Shown here: piece after piece, positions 1 through 12,500 of the stretch | How positions within the stretch are numbered: position 1 is the first letter of the stretch | How the letters are laid out: the number at the start of each line of letters is the position of its first letter | DNA from: Rhynochetos jubatus | Taxonomy: Eukaryota; Chordata; Aves; Eurypygiformes; Rhynochetidae | Direction: 5' to 3' | Assembly (NCBI GenBank): GCA_027574665.1 | Contig: CM050648.1 | Span: forward strand, 52,499,200 to 52,563,199 | Length of the DNA stretch: 64,000 nt | Position numbers and translations under genes: made by a program | Notes under the pieces: model-generated | Database searches by the model: none | Seen by the model: the letters and a program-made list of their open reading frames with translations, nothing else | What the model was told of the DNA's origin: nothing

Positions 1-228
1 GTCTTTCTCAAGGAAGTTAGCTTAAAAGTTTCTTAAAGAAGTTAACTTAGAAGAGTTTTTAAGTGACTGGCTTACTTAAAAAAATTTAATACATGGTTGA
101 CTGTAGAGCTTATCATGCCAGGTCCAATGTTGCTGTGGAAGTAGAAAGGATTTACAGTCCTTCCCTTTACTTGACTTCGCTGGTATAAGTGGCATATGGG
201 AATACATTTTCTGCATTAAGTCCGATAT
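1..228. other. AT-rich sequence left of the satellite
   Basis: No gene is visible. The first 60 bases hold a loose direct repeat built on GAAGTTA-CTTA, seen twice about 27 bases apart. The rest is ordinary AT-rich sequence that shares no clear similarity with the satellite unit starting near 229. Confidence 0.5.
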
Positions 229-2095
229 TGATTCTATTAATACCGGTAACCCATGATGCTGGGGACCTCGGCATCAGTCCAGCCTGCCATTACAGTTAGG
301 GTTCAGCTATCAACAACACTTAGAGCTCCAGGGACACTGGGTCTGTAAAAATCATCAAGGGCAGCACAGCTCTGCAGCAACATTGCTCATTCAACACCTT
401 TCCAATATTGGACACTTATGATGCTGGGAACCTCTGCCTCAACCCCAACCTCCTGTTATGGTTGGAGTTAGGGTTCAGAGAACCTCAACACCTACAGCTC
501 CCAGAACATTGGATCTGGAAAAGGCATGCCAAGGTCAGCATGGCACTGCACCAGCATTACTCCCTCATCACACTTCTAATCAGGCCATCCATGATGCTGG
601 GAACCTTAACCCTAGTCCCAACCTGCCATTAAGGTTAGGGTTCAGAGATCCAGAAAGCCTACAGCTCCGGAGACACTGGGCCTGAAAAGTCATAGCGGGG
701 AAAGCATAACACTACAACAACATTGTTCATCCATCACCTTTCTAATCATGCCACACATGGTGCTGGGGACATTGTTTGGACTCAACCTGCCATTAAATGG
801 GTTAGGGTTGGGGTTAGGGTTCAAAGATTCACATCCCCTACAGCTGCAGCGGCACCGGGCTCAGAAGAGTCATGCCAAGGTGAGCACAGCCCTGCAGCAA
901 CATTGCTAATGCAAGACCTTTCTAATATCGGCCAACTGTGGTGCTTGGGACCATGGCCTCAGTCATGACAATAACCTGACACTAGGGTTGGGGTTCAGAG
1001 ATCCAGAAAGCCTACAGCTCGGGGTACACTGGGCCCAGAAAAGTCATGTCAAGTGCAGCACAACAATCCAGCAACATTCTTCAGTCAACACCTTTTTAAT
1101 ATCGGCCACCAATGGTCCTTGGGATCTCAACCTCAGTCCAAGCTGCCATTAGGGTTAGGGTTCAGAGATCCACAATTCATGCAACTTCAGGCACACTGGA
1201 CTTGGAAAAGTCATGCCAACAGCAGCACAGAACTGCAGAAACATAACTCATTCAACACTGTTCTATTGTCAGCCACCAATGGTGCTGGTCACCTTGGTCT
1301 CAGTCCAATCCTGCCATTAGGGTTAGGATTAGTGTTCAGAGATTTTGGGAGCATAAAGCTCCAGGGACACTGGTCCTGGAAAAGTCATGCCAGGGGAACA
1401 TGACACTACAGCAACATTGCTCCCCCATCACTTTTTGAAATCAGGCCACACATGGTGCTGGTGACATCAGCCTCAGTCCCAACCTGGCATTAGGGTTAGG
1501 GTTGGGGTTTGGGGTTCAGAGATTCACAACGTCTACATCTCCAAGGAGACTGGGTCTGTAAAAGTCATGCCAATGGCGGCATGGCATCACAGCTACATTG
1601 CTCATTCTACACCTTTCTAATATTGGCCAAAATGGTGCTTGGGACCTTGGCCTCTGTCCAAACTGCGATTAGGGTTAGAGTTAAGGTTCAGAGATCCAGA
1701 AAGACTACAGCTCCAGGGACACTGGTCATGGAAAATTCATGCCAAGGAGAGTGTGGCTCTGCAGCAACATCGCACCCTCTTTGCATTTCTCATCAGAATA
1801 CATGACGCTGGGAACATTGGCATCAGTCCCAATCTGCCATTAGGATTAAGACTGGGGCTAGGGTTCAGAGATCCAGAAAGTTTACAGCTCCAGGGACACT
1901 GGACCAGAAAAAGTCATGCCAAGGTGAGCAAAACTCTGCAGCAACAACGCTAATTCAACACCTTTCTAATATCGGCTAACCATAGTGCTCGGGGACCTTA
2001 GCCTCAGTCCAAACTGCAGTTAGGGTTAGATTTAGGGTTAGTTTCAAAGATCTACATAGTCTAGAGCGTCAGGAACACTGGGGCTAGAAAAGGCA
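229..2095 (+). repeat. Tandem satellite, ~173-bp unit with embedded telomere-like TTAGGG motif
   Basis: The same order of motifs recurs throughout: GGTGCTGGGGACC, CCTCAGTCC, CCATTAGGGTTAGGGTT, CAGAGATCCAGAAAG, CTCCAGGGACACTGG, AAAAGTCATGCCAAGG, CTGCAGCAACATTGCTC, then CACCTTTCTAATATCGG. The GGTGCTGG-type landmark lies at about 255, 420, 593, 759, 930, 1114, 1281, 1454, 1634, 1804 and 1984. That gives spacings of 165-184, a mean near 173 and about 10.7 copies. All copies are head-to-tail in one orientation and visibly diverged by point changes and small indels. The TTAGGG segment varies from one to about four telomere-like repeats. The array starts inside a unit and ends inside one at an A-rich stretch. 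Open frames up to 116 codons across it are by-products of the repeat. Satellites with units of 170-190 bp are known near centromeres or telomeres of several bird groups, but I cannot match this one to a named family. Confidence 0.93.
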
Positions 2096-2152
2096 TTAAA
2101 AAAAAAAAAACACAACCCAGGGCTTAAAAAAAAGAAAAAATTTGGATGAAAA
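2096..2152 (+). repeat. A-rich linker between satellite and CR1
   Basis: Two A-runs, each followed by a short mixed segment, separate the last satellite unit from the 5' break of the CR1 copy. This could be degraded low-complexity sequence or the remnant of an older retroposon tail. The sequence alone does not decide between them. Confidence 0.5.
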
Positions 2153-2799
2153 GATGGACATTAGTCAGCAGTGTGTGCTGGCAGCCCAGAAATCCAATTG
2201 TATCTAGGTCTGCATCAAGAGAAGCACGGCCAGCAGGTTCAAGCAGGTGATTCTCCCCCTCTACTCTGCTCTTGTCACAGCCCACCAGGAGTACTGCATC
2301 CAGCTCTGGGTCCCACAGTATAAGGCATATTGACTGGTTGGAACGATTCCAGAAGAGGGCCACAAAGGTGGTCAGAGGGCTGGAGCAACTCTGCTATGAA
2401 GAAAGGCTGAGAGAACTGGGCTTGTTCAGCCTGGAGAAGAGAAGACTCGGGAGAGACTTAATGCAGCCTTCCAGTACCTGAAGAGGGGCTACAAGAAAGC
2501 TGGTGGGGGACTTTTTACAAGGGTCTGTAGTGACAGGACAAGAGGCAATGGTTTTAAACTGAAAGACGGTAGGTTTAGATTAGATATAAAGAAATTCTTC
2601 CCAGGGGGTGGTGAGGCACTGGAACAGGTTGCTCAGAGAAGTTGTGGATACCCCATCACTGGAAGTGTTCAAGGCCAGGCTGCATGAAGCTTTGAGCAAC
2701 CTGGTCTAGTGGAGGGTGTCCGTGCCCACCGCAAGGGGGTTGGAACTAGATGATCCTTAAGGTCCCTTCCAACCCAAACCATTCTATGATTCTATGATT
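2153..2799 (+). mobile_element. CR1 LINE retroposon, 5'-truncated, forward
   Basis: This is the 3' part of a chicken-repeat-1 type non-LTR retroposon. It runs through the terminal part of the element with the diagnostic CR1 segments: CAGCAGTGTG near 2164, GGCCAGCAGGTTCAAG near 2228, CCCCCTCTACTCTGC near 2257, AGAGGGCTGGAGCA near 2375, GGCTGAGAGAACTGGGCTTG near 2405 and GGAACTAGATGATCCTTAAG near 2743. It ends in two copies of ATTCTATG at 2781-2799. CR1 copies are usually cut at the 5' end during reverse transcription and lack clear target duplications, and both hold here. Short open frames on both strands are remnants or chance. The copy is inactive, with no complete reverse transcriptase. Confidence 0.95.
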
Positions 2800-5700
2800 T
2801 TCAGAATTTCCATGTTTTACCTGTGAAATTTGAACATATTACTCTTTTACTGTTGTTTTACCATAGACAGGACAATGAAATATTTCATGAGATCTGGGAA
2901 ATCCTCATTAAGCAAGACAAACTACTGTACTTCTACTTCAAACATAAAGATGTACTTGAAATTCAGTAATATTTTTCCTGCATATTATTTTCTTTTAAAT
3001 TAGCTTTTGAAATGGTGATGAAGGAATTGACATTAAATACATTTTTAATAAGAGCATTTTGATTATCTTTGGGCAACATTACTTATATAGGAATTGTATT
3101 TCATTCAAAATTTTCATACTCTAGAGGACTAACAGGCTTCATTCCAAGAAAAACAAACCCCAAAACTCTGATATTATGTCCAAAGAGACAGGACACTTCA
3201 ATCTGATTTGTTTAAGGTTACATTTTGCAGGGGTCATTTATGTTTATTATTATCTTCAAGCCAATTGCAACTCTCCGGTAACTGTAGTTTGTACATTTTT
3301 AGTACATATATATGTGCATATTAATGTATCACACATGTATGTATAGTTTATGCACCTACAGCTTGTTATGCGAAAACTTTCATGACTATGACTTGCTGAT
3401 TGTAACCAAAGACAGTCTAAAAGATTTATCCCAATGTTTTGTCACATCCTGCTGAATGCATGTATTTGTGCAAAATGCTGCTGACAGACATCTCAGAGCA
3501 AGCCCCTAAGACAGACGTGTCAGTACTCCACAGCTGGAAGAATAGTTTCCACAGACATTCAGCATTAAAATAAAACAACTTTATTCGGCAGATGGAATAA
3601 AGCATTGTTCTGCAAAGTAATTCCTTAGAGAGACACTGCATACTTTAGCTTCAAGGAAGTAATTTAGGTGATAACAGCACATCTTATTTGGTAATCTTGT
3701 GAGTGTTGCCTGTGAATCTGAGAGCACTGAAGTTCAGTAGTGGGACAGAAAGTGTTGTCATTTGCAATGAAATAGAAGTAGGATCATTCTACACTAGGGA
3801 AAAAAAAGTTTCAGTGTTAGTTCTGTCCTGGAGTTCTTGCAGTAACTAAGAAGAGGTTGAAATGAAACACCTTAATAGTCTAGGGCAGCCCAGACAGTCT
3901 GTTACCTGATTTTCTTCAACTGCCTATTAACAGAAAATCACATATTTATACATTGAAATAAACTTGTCCTTTAAGAGAGAAAGACTCATGATTAACTGAT
4001 CTAAGTCACTTAAGATCCACTTGCCTCACCAAAGGATTAAGCCTCTAAAGTTCTTGTTGCAGATGTAAAGCTATTAATGTCCACCTATGAAGAACTACCT
4101 GCCTTGCACAACTAGTAATTTCCCTGCTGCAGGAAGGCTATGTGACAAATACTGCTGTTTACCTATGAAAGATACTGTTTACCTGTGAAATCTATTGTCA
4201 ATACAGTGAATTAGTTCATACAGGTACAAATGGGAACAATTCATTAGATGAACAATTATCCCCTTTTATTGCTCATCTCTGAGTTACTTAACATTTCATT
4301 CTATAACTAGCCTAAAACATGTAATTTACATCAACTTGAGTAGGAATTATGAGCAAAGAGTTGCTACAAAATAACTTACTTTTATGTCAGCAAATGTATT
4401 TTAACATAAAGGTTGTCATCATGCAGGAACAATTCAGCTAGAACTACACATGATGTAAGTGCCCAAAACACAAAGAAGAGTGGTGGCAAACACCACCTGA
4501 AGTCCATCTGTGATACAGACAAATGGAAGGACTACAGATCACTGTGAGACCACCACACAAAGGCAGAAAATCCATTTGGACATAGCACAACTAGACCATA
4601 TACTGCAACTGGAATCTTATCCACACGCCCTTTACTATAGCCACTACCATCTTTCTGCAGAGTCTATATTTGCACTAGTCCATGGTGGGCTTGCCCATGT
4701 TACGATAAACCTACCTTACCTTTCACCCTGCCTGTGAAGAACTTTCAGGGATGATAAGGAAACTGGTAAAACTTAGAACAGTTTTCCAAAAAGAAAAACA
4801 TCTGAAATATCTTTCAAAGAATTAATATTCTTAGCTACGGTGCTCAGACTCCTCTTTCAAAAATATCTCAGTCTGAGTAACTGTTCCTCAGACCTGCTGA
4901 GTCACTGCAGATAAATCCCTTCAATAATCAAGGTTTCATGAAAATAAGGTAATGATATTAATTTGGTTTGAAAGGCATTTTGTGATCTTCTGATGAAACA
5001 GATTCTGTAATAAGCAGATAGTTTATTACTCAGAATTATATTCTTTCAATCTAGTAATATTCTTTACAATGAAAAACTTTCAAGACATGCCTTTCTGCAA
5101 GTCAGGAACATAGAAAGTTTCTCCTTTCCATTGTTTTATCTTGCCTTTTTGAGCCTATAAGAACCAAAACAGAAAGTAGGGTAGACCACGGTATCCACAG
5201 ATGCTGAAAGGCCATTCACACAGGAAGAAACACAATGAAGAGAGGAGGCAAAAAGACTCCTGAGGAAGCAAATGAAAAGTCAAAGAGATCAAATAGAAAC
5301 AAACTGCAAGTGCTGCTCACTCCAGCTAAATAAATAGTAGCAATACATATGACAGATGATACCAGCCTGGGTGAAACAAAGAGTGGCATTTTTTCACACC
5401 TTGTTTTTTCAAAACTCACTTCTCAGCCAAAGCAGATAACACTCCAACTGAGAAAAACTGATTTGCTGACAGTCTTGCCAATATGGAGAGGGGATTTTAC
5501 TGAGAAATTATTGGCAGAACCTCTTAGTTCCCTTAAGGCATGTTACTGGGCTCTAGGTTGAGATGATATGGGTGAAGGAAAGACAATGGAACAGTAGGTG
5601 ATAAAGAGAGAAAAAAAGAAGCAAAAGTAAAAAATTAAAAATATCCAAGTGGATTTCAGTATTACTTATATGTTTGTAATTGTGCAGATTTTCTGCCTTG

Positions 5701-7849
5701 TAAGTAACACATATACACTAAATTAGATTTCTGTGCAAGTGTAATCCTAATACTGATCTGTCCTTTATCAGAAAAGGTCTTCTTGCTTGTCCATTTTTAA
5801 AAGTGGAAGAAGTGTTAGTCTGTAAGGTCTTTAGGCCACAGACAGGTGTCTCTGCTTTTGCTGCTTAGGGAGAGACACATACATCCTAAGCACTTTTCAT
5901 CGTGATAAAAATGAAGTCTCTGAATGATGCTGAACTGTTCACTCAATAAGAAGCAAGCAACTCATACACAGAATTATTGTATCCTGACCATTTAGGCTTC
6001 AATTCAGCAAAGCACTTGAGTATGTGCTTTAAATCCATTAATTGTTGTTAATTAGATGAGACCCTCCTAGTACACTGACATCTTACCTTTGAAGACACAC
6101 TATTCAAATTCACCACAGTGTACAATGAATAAGATTATTTTTTGGCTTCATTTTCCTGTTTTCTTTGGCTTTTATTCTTTCAAGCCCAGACTGAGGACTG
6201 CTGCAGCATGCATTCACAAGATTAGAGGTAGAAAGAGTCCCTAACCTGTACCCCTTAGCAATTGCCTTCACTTTTATTGTTGAATCTCTACTTTTCAGTT
6301 CTGTGAAGTGCCTGGGCTGGGCTGAAATTAATTGTGACTGAAAGAATGGCATTTTCAAAGTTGTTATGACAATCTGCTTCCTTCATTGAGATGCATAAGA
6401 CCTAGATATTCCTTTTTTTTTTTCCAAGGCCACTTGCGTAATTCTTAGAAAATATATTGGCTATGTGGTGGATGACTCAATTGTCCTGGAATAAAATACT
6501 GTTTTGATAAATCTACTTGTATTTCAGAGTGTCACTGAGTAAGTAAGATTCATTCTTAAAGCTGGCATTTCCTGCCAAATCCTCAATTGCAATTATAAGT
6601 TATAGTTAATAAAAACCGTTCTATGAAGACTTAATTACCATTCTCCATTTTCAAGTCCCCTTTATAGAAAGGCTTTGAATTAAAAGATCAATTCTCCCTG
6701 TTTCAGAGCACCTATCACTGATAGGTCAGTGTAACAAAACAGATCAAAAGTTTCTAACTCTTCTGAAAGTAATACAGCTCTTTCAAAGGCAAGCTTTTCA
6801 ATTTGTTCCTTTGTTTCCTTTATCCTTTAAGGGAAGGGAGCCCAAGGAAACTCTATTAGTTATATTTCTTATCTTAGTTTGAGCACATGCACACTGGAAC
6901 CTTAAACCTGAAGCATTCACAGTGAAGAGAAAGGAACTTGTGCCATTTCTTAGTGCTATCTGTTAAAAAACAACCTTGAGTTGTGCTAGCCACAGCCTTT
7001 GTGTAGGCATGGGCTTGATCCTTGTCCTCTTTTCCTCCAAAGCAGGCATAACGCAAGAATGTCTAAGCACCATGTTTCATCTAAAGCCAGAAGACAAAGT
7101 AATGCTCTAATAGCTACTGTTAAAATATAGGGCTTCTGTGTATCTTGTTTGACTTGCTTTTCCTTTTTTAATTTTTCTTTTTTTTTTTCTCCTTCTTGAA
7201 CAAAGTCATTTTTTCCAGCCAATGGAGTAGGTATACATTAAGTGGTGACTACATTTAGTGTCTTAAATAGCCGTCAGATCTGGATCCATTGTTAGTGCCT
7301 ATGGAAAGAGTCAGAAGGATGGAGAGTTTCAGTAGGCTGCAGAGGCCAGGAGAAGGAGATGAAGTCAGCCTGGGACAACAGAGGAGACTGGCAGTAGGGA
7401 TTTTGAGGCAGGTTGAACAACAACAGCCAGATAGGGGCCAAGACAAAGTAGGTACACAGTGGTAGGAATGAGGGTTGAGACTGAAGGACTGCAGAAATGT
7501 GGAGAACTTGAAACACGTGGGTGGCTGGGCAGGTCAAATCAGGAAGACATGGAGATTTGGGCAGGTTTTGGAAGGAGTCAATGAGTGAGCTTTGAAGAGG
7601 TTGAGCTCTCAAGGATAACTGAGGCTTTAGAAGGGAAGAGATTTGGCACTGAGTGAAAGATCTCCTGTCTGGGCAAGCTCAAAAAAAGAAATAGAGAATG
7701 AGAAAGCTCTAGGGTACAACAGCTAGAAGAGCCTGTGCGTTGCCTGCTAGCCAGTTTTATTATCTGTCTTAATATTCAATGACAACTGCTACCAAAGCAA
7801 TAATTTTTACAGAACAGTCTCCTTCAAAGGCATAAAAACATAACCATGA
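2800..7849. other. Unique AT-rich intergenic or intronic sequence
   Basis: I see no gene or recognisable repeat in these 5 kb. Open frames stay at or below 106 codons. The longest (7292-7612, minus) lies opposite a purine-rich stretch and does not resemble a known protein. A pyrimidine-rich tract occurs at about 7150-7200. Old, diverged repeats could be present without being visible by eye. Confidence 0.5.
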
Positions 7850-9560
7850 CCAGCTCAGATAGGGCACAGTGTCACAGCTGCGCCACTCCTTATTTCACCT
7901 GTTGAAAGGCTTATTGTTATTTTTACATCCTCGTGACCCTGATTTTGTGTATAGATCACAGTGGTTCCAGCAGCTGGCTACACCTGGGAATGTGCACCCA
8001 CCAGAACCCTGCCATTCCAGGAAAGGCTTCTGGTGGAAGATCAGAAGTCACTTGTTCCTGTGCTCTAGGTCCCAATGGAGGGTACTTGCTACCACAATCT
8101 TAAGAGACCAAGATCTTAGCCCTTTGGATCAGCAGTGCAGCTGTCCTGTCTTTTGACAAGCCAACTCCACCGCTGCTTTGCTTGTCATTTTTTGCTGTGC
8201 TATATGCCTCTCCTGGGCAATTCTAAGAGCTTCTCTCACCAGCCCATTACTCTGCTCTAAGACACTTTGCTTTTTTCTAGATCATACTTCTCTTCCTTCT
8301 CTTTCCATAATTCTTCCAGCAAAATCCAGTATGCGAAAGCTCAATCCCACATTTCCCTGTTTTCCTTACACATGTTGAAGCCTTTCTGTATTGGTCATCC
8401 AATACCCCAGGAGTCTCCATCTTCACCTTTCCATAATCCCAGACAACAGTGACATGCTGTTGGGTCAAACACTGCACTGGGGGCCCCTCTTCATCCTTCC
8501 ATCCAAGGACTGGACCAGAGATTTCTTTTGGTTTTGCACTTAAACATTTTACAAATCTTTTCCCACACCCATACTCACACCAACCCACACCTCAGACTCT
8601 GGGGCTTGCTGAGTAGCATAAGCTTACTCCAGTCACTCTGAACTCAGTCAAAGGCTGCGGTGGATGCAACCTGTGCTGTGCCAATCCTGACTCTGGAGAA
8701 AGGTCTTGCCACAACCTCACATCCAGGAGCCTAGTGCCCATCCATTCCCATGTTACAGATAACTGCAACTTGTCATCCAGTACTGACCACACCAAATGGT
8801 ACTGTGGAGACTAACTGGGCTCAGATATAAAACCACTTGAATCACAGAGACATGCAGTTTTATGCATTACAGGACTCACCCATTCTACAAGGGTGCTGGC
8901 AGGCAGCGGTTCCTGCTATGTTAGTCTCAGTCCTGGTGCAGTGCTGTGGGTCCCTCATCCTCTCTCCAGGCAGCCCTGGGCACTGTCAGTTATAGGACTG
9001 GATAGAGAATACCCTATTCTTGATTATCTTGCTCAAATTCAAGGTGCACTCAGCACCTTCACAACTCCCACAGTGACAGATACAGTAGCACCCTTCACAG
9101 TCATTAACAGATTGCTTAAGATCAAGGTGGTCCTCTGTTGTTATAACCCAGCTACTCTCAGCCTGTGGGCTTAACTAAAATCCATATCCTAAAACTTTTC
9201 ACCTAGGCCTAGTTTATGGTAACTGCTGTTCCCCTGGGCTGAATGCAAGAGAACTTTTCAGCTGTGTGCAACCTGAGGACTCCTGAGCCATCTGTAAGGC
9301 AGAGAGAGTGGTTTGAGTCCAGAGGAGATGGTTAGATCAGGCATAGTGCCTCTAAATTTGGGGGTTTAGTGTCAGGATTCTGGTTTCAGCAAAGTGATGC
9401 AGGACGAGTTCTCCCCTTCCCCCACAGTGCACAGGAAGACTGAACCCCCTAGTTTCTTTATCCCTTTTAAAGCATAAATGTAACCCTGGAAATACAATAG
9501 CCCAATAGCAATTAAAAATTACAAGTAATACATTACACATCCTTTCCAGAGAAAGCAGTT
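7850..9560. mobile_element. Possible degraded LTR-element or other interspersed repeat, unclassified
   Basis: This block is visibly richer in G+C than its flanks and rich in CA/TG steps, as expected for an older CpG-containing repeat whose CpGs have decayed. From about 9370 a TGTCAGG start leads into a segment with a TTTTAAAGCATAAATG motif, which recalls LTR-like sequence. The part at about 8880-9180 carries a 93-codon open frame that I do not recognise. No paired LTRs, primer-binding site, gag, pol or env reading frame can be seen. The borders are approximate. It could equally be a host regulatory or exon-bearing segment. Confidence 0.28.
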
Positions 9561-12500
9561 CTTGCAGTTGAAACTAGTTAGAGGTATAGCATCATATATA
9601 GGTAACAAAAACGTCAAACAAAAATGTGGAGTTACCTTAGAATGGTCACAGAGTATGTTACAGCAAAGCCAAAGAGGTCATCTCAGTGAATAATCAAATA
9701 AAAGTTTTGTAAGAAGAAAAATGGAAAAAAATACTGGGTTTGTCTGTTTAAATGCAAAAGACATTTTGCCTGGTGAACTGCAAACATGTACTTAAAGAAA
9801 AGTTTTGATCAGCTTTGGCTCCAGTACTTCCTCAGCTCGTCATCTGACTTCTTCTCTGCAGCCTACACTTTATTGCAAATCCAGAGTTGTGCAAGCCACT
9901 ATTAGAAAGCAGAAACCCAGAAAGTTTTGCTCTTCAATAAAATGAGTGACAATTTCAATTAGATTTCTCAGTCGGTTTTCCCAGAATCATGGTATTGTAG
10001 TAAAAAAAGATTGAATAGTTTATTGGATTCAGCTACCATACAGCTTTCAGTATGTCAGTCTAGATTTTTTAAAGTCACAAAATAGAGAAAACATGATGAG
10101 AAAATGGCGAAAGTTTCTGTATTATTCCTCGACATTGTGGTGAACTCATAGATTTGCCATATGTTCACTATAACTTAGTTTAAAATGTGAAATTCTCCCC
10201 CTGTGTGTAAGATTGATCAATTTACCATGGACCACAGGCAGGGATTTTTGTTCCACTGTAGTAAACAAAATGTTGTCACGCCATTTAAACTATCAGGTTT
10301 TACACCATTTCAGCGTAAAAATATCTTCACACAGAGTCCTTGTGTATTATTAAGTTTCTTCATATGTTGAACTACTGAATGGAATATTCTTAAAAGTAGG
10401 CTGATGATCTACTTTGGCCAGTGATTAATGCCACTTCCTACTGGCCTTCAAGCAAGGACACCAATGGTAGCAGGTGACAATTCTTAGAGTTGTTGTAGAA
10501 AAAAAACCCACAGCTTCTTAAAGAAATTCATTATCAAATAAACAAACACTTTGCAACAGTAAAGACCTGTTTGTTCCCATGAGACAAATTTTAGCCTCTG
10601 AGAACTGATGATAGTTCTGCACTCAGAGGAGTCGCTGGTGTTGTGAAGGTGCTGCATTCTCTGATCTCCACTGGTGCCCATACTATTTTTCTGGAAGTCC
10701 ATTTTGGTCACACAGGTAAGAGACATCCAGGCATTTTGCTTATTCATTCATCTTCTCCAATATGATTGTAGTGAGAAAACATCTTTATGGCAGGCACTAT
10801 AACAAGGTTAATGGAGACAAATTGTATTTTCTAGCAGCCAGCTTCTTCTTCATTATATACACAACATGCAACAGGACTACCCATGTTCGAAGTGGGAGGA
10901 AACTCAGGCACCAGCGCACACTGGCTACATGCATTAACCAAAGATTCACAAACAGCCCCCTACAAAATATATCTACACCTTCCCACAAAACTCCTCTGAG
11001 TGCATTGAACAACCACTAAAAATATGGTTGTTTTATGATTTTTTTTTAGAAGATGCTCAAATACTTCCTTCTTGTTTTTTAATCCATTAAGTAGCAAAAA
11101 TATTTGAGATGGATATGTAAGTTCTTATTAACATTTTTAACTTATATGCCTCCATTTTTATCATTTCACATTGTCTTTGGTAGAAAGAATACTGTTCCCA
11201 TTTTCTACAGTTTCTCTGGTCAAAAATTACTCTGACTTCAGAGCAATGTGTGAACCAAAGTATTGGGATGACACTGACAGAGGAGTTTATGCCTACAGTG
11301 CATAAAATCTCACCAAAACTGCTGTTAGTGAACACCTGATTTTATTTGGTGATAGGCCTTTAGACAGGGAAAATCAGCCATGTTTTAATATAACTGAGAT
11401 AAAAAGCTACTAAATGTCCCATAAGAATAGAGTTGGAAATTAAGAATAATTCTCTTCCACAAGAACAAACATTCTTCAGAACTATTTGCCCTAATTAATC
11501 CATCCAAACTAAGGGTACTTTTTTTTACAAAGCATTTTACTGGGGCATTGTGACCAAAATGTTTTAGAAAGTGAAACTGATTAAGACTATGGAAATTTAT
11601 AAACTCCATTCAAGGGCAAAACTAATAGAGGAAACATACAACAGAGATGTAGCCAAATATGAGTTTTCACATGATGCTACCACAAATTTGTCATGTAGCT
11701 GTCATTATGAAGTAGTTATTTTATTCCATCAACTTCCCAAAGACCAGTTTCAGTTCCCCTGTTCTTGCCCACACAGTAACTTAAAAAGCATCTCTGTGGG
11801 ATTAAATTAATTATGTTTATCTACAATCCCTCATCATTCACTTTGTAAGTTTTCTAAAAAGTAAAACAAGTTCAGCAGACTGTATCATCCACTTCTTCAA
11901 TCACAATAAGAAATACTAATTAAATCCCTTGCTGCAAATGAACAATATTTCATTGTCCTAGCAAATGTTACTGTTAGCAGTCTACACCTGCAGTAGTCAA
12001 GATAGATGCTTCTAATTCTTCCCTGCTATTTATACCCAGGCAGCCTGGGATCTTACTTTCCTTACAGTCTCCAAGATGAAATTATTTTTTGGTCATTATG
12101 AGTATAAGGTGGCATTACTCACCTGGAATTTAGAGTGATTTTTTAATATTGTTTTATGTGCTCATGGAATAGCTTAGGGTTTATTCTGTACTTTTATTGG
12201 GATAAGGCTTAGGACCCTGATAAAGATAGATGCTCTACGTTCTAAAAATTGACCAAACACATACAGATCTCTGACAAGGTTTAAAATATCAGAGTAACTC
12301 AACCACTGAATATGACTGAAAGAACAGGAGAATTTGCAGTTTACATTCCCGTTTCCTGAAGTCATCAGTCAACTTCAGACATAGACCAGATAAATAGAAA
12401 AATGAGGATCTGTGACCCACACAGCACCAGTATCATCACTCAACAGGACCTTTTGCAAGAGGCTGAACATTTAGGAATGGTGTTTTAAAAAATCAGATAT

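Noticed and set aside
408..1953. Several overlapping 70-116-codon frames at the left edge
   Set aside because: They lie in the ~173-bp satellite, recur unit after unit and shift frame between units.
12117..12125. Consensus splice donor CAG|GTGAGT on the minus strand
   Set aside because: Stops occur in all frames just upstream and no acceptor-bounded exon is evident. Matches of this quality are expected by chance.
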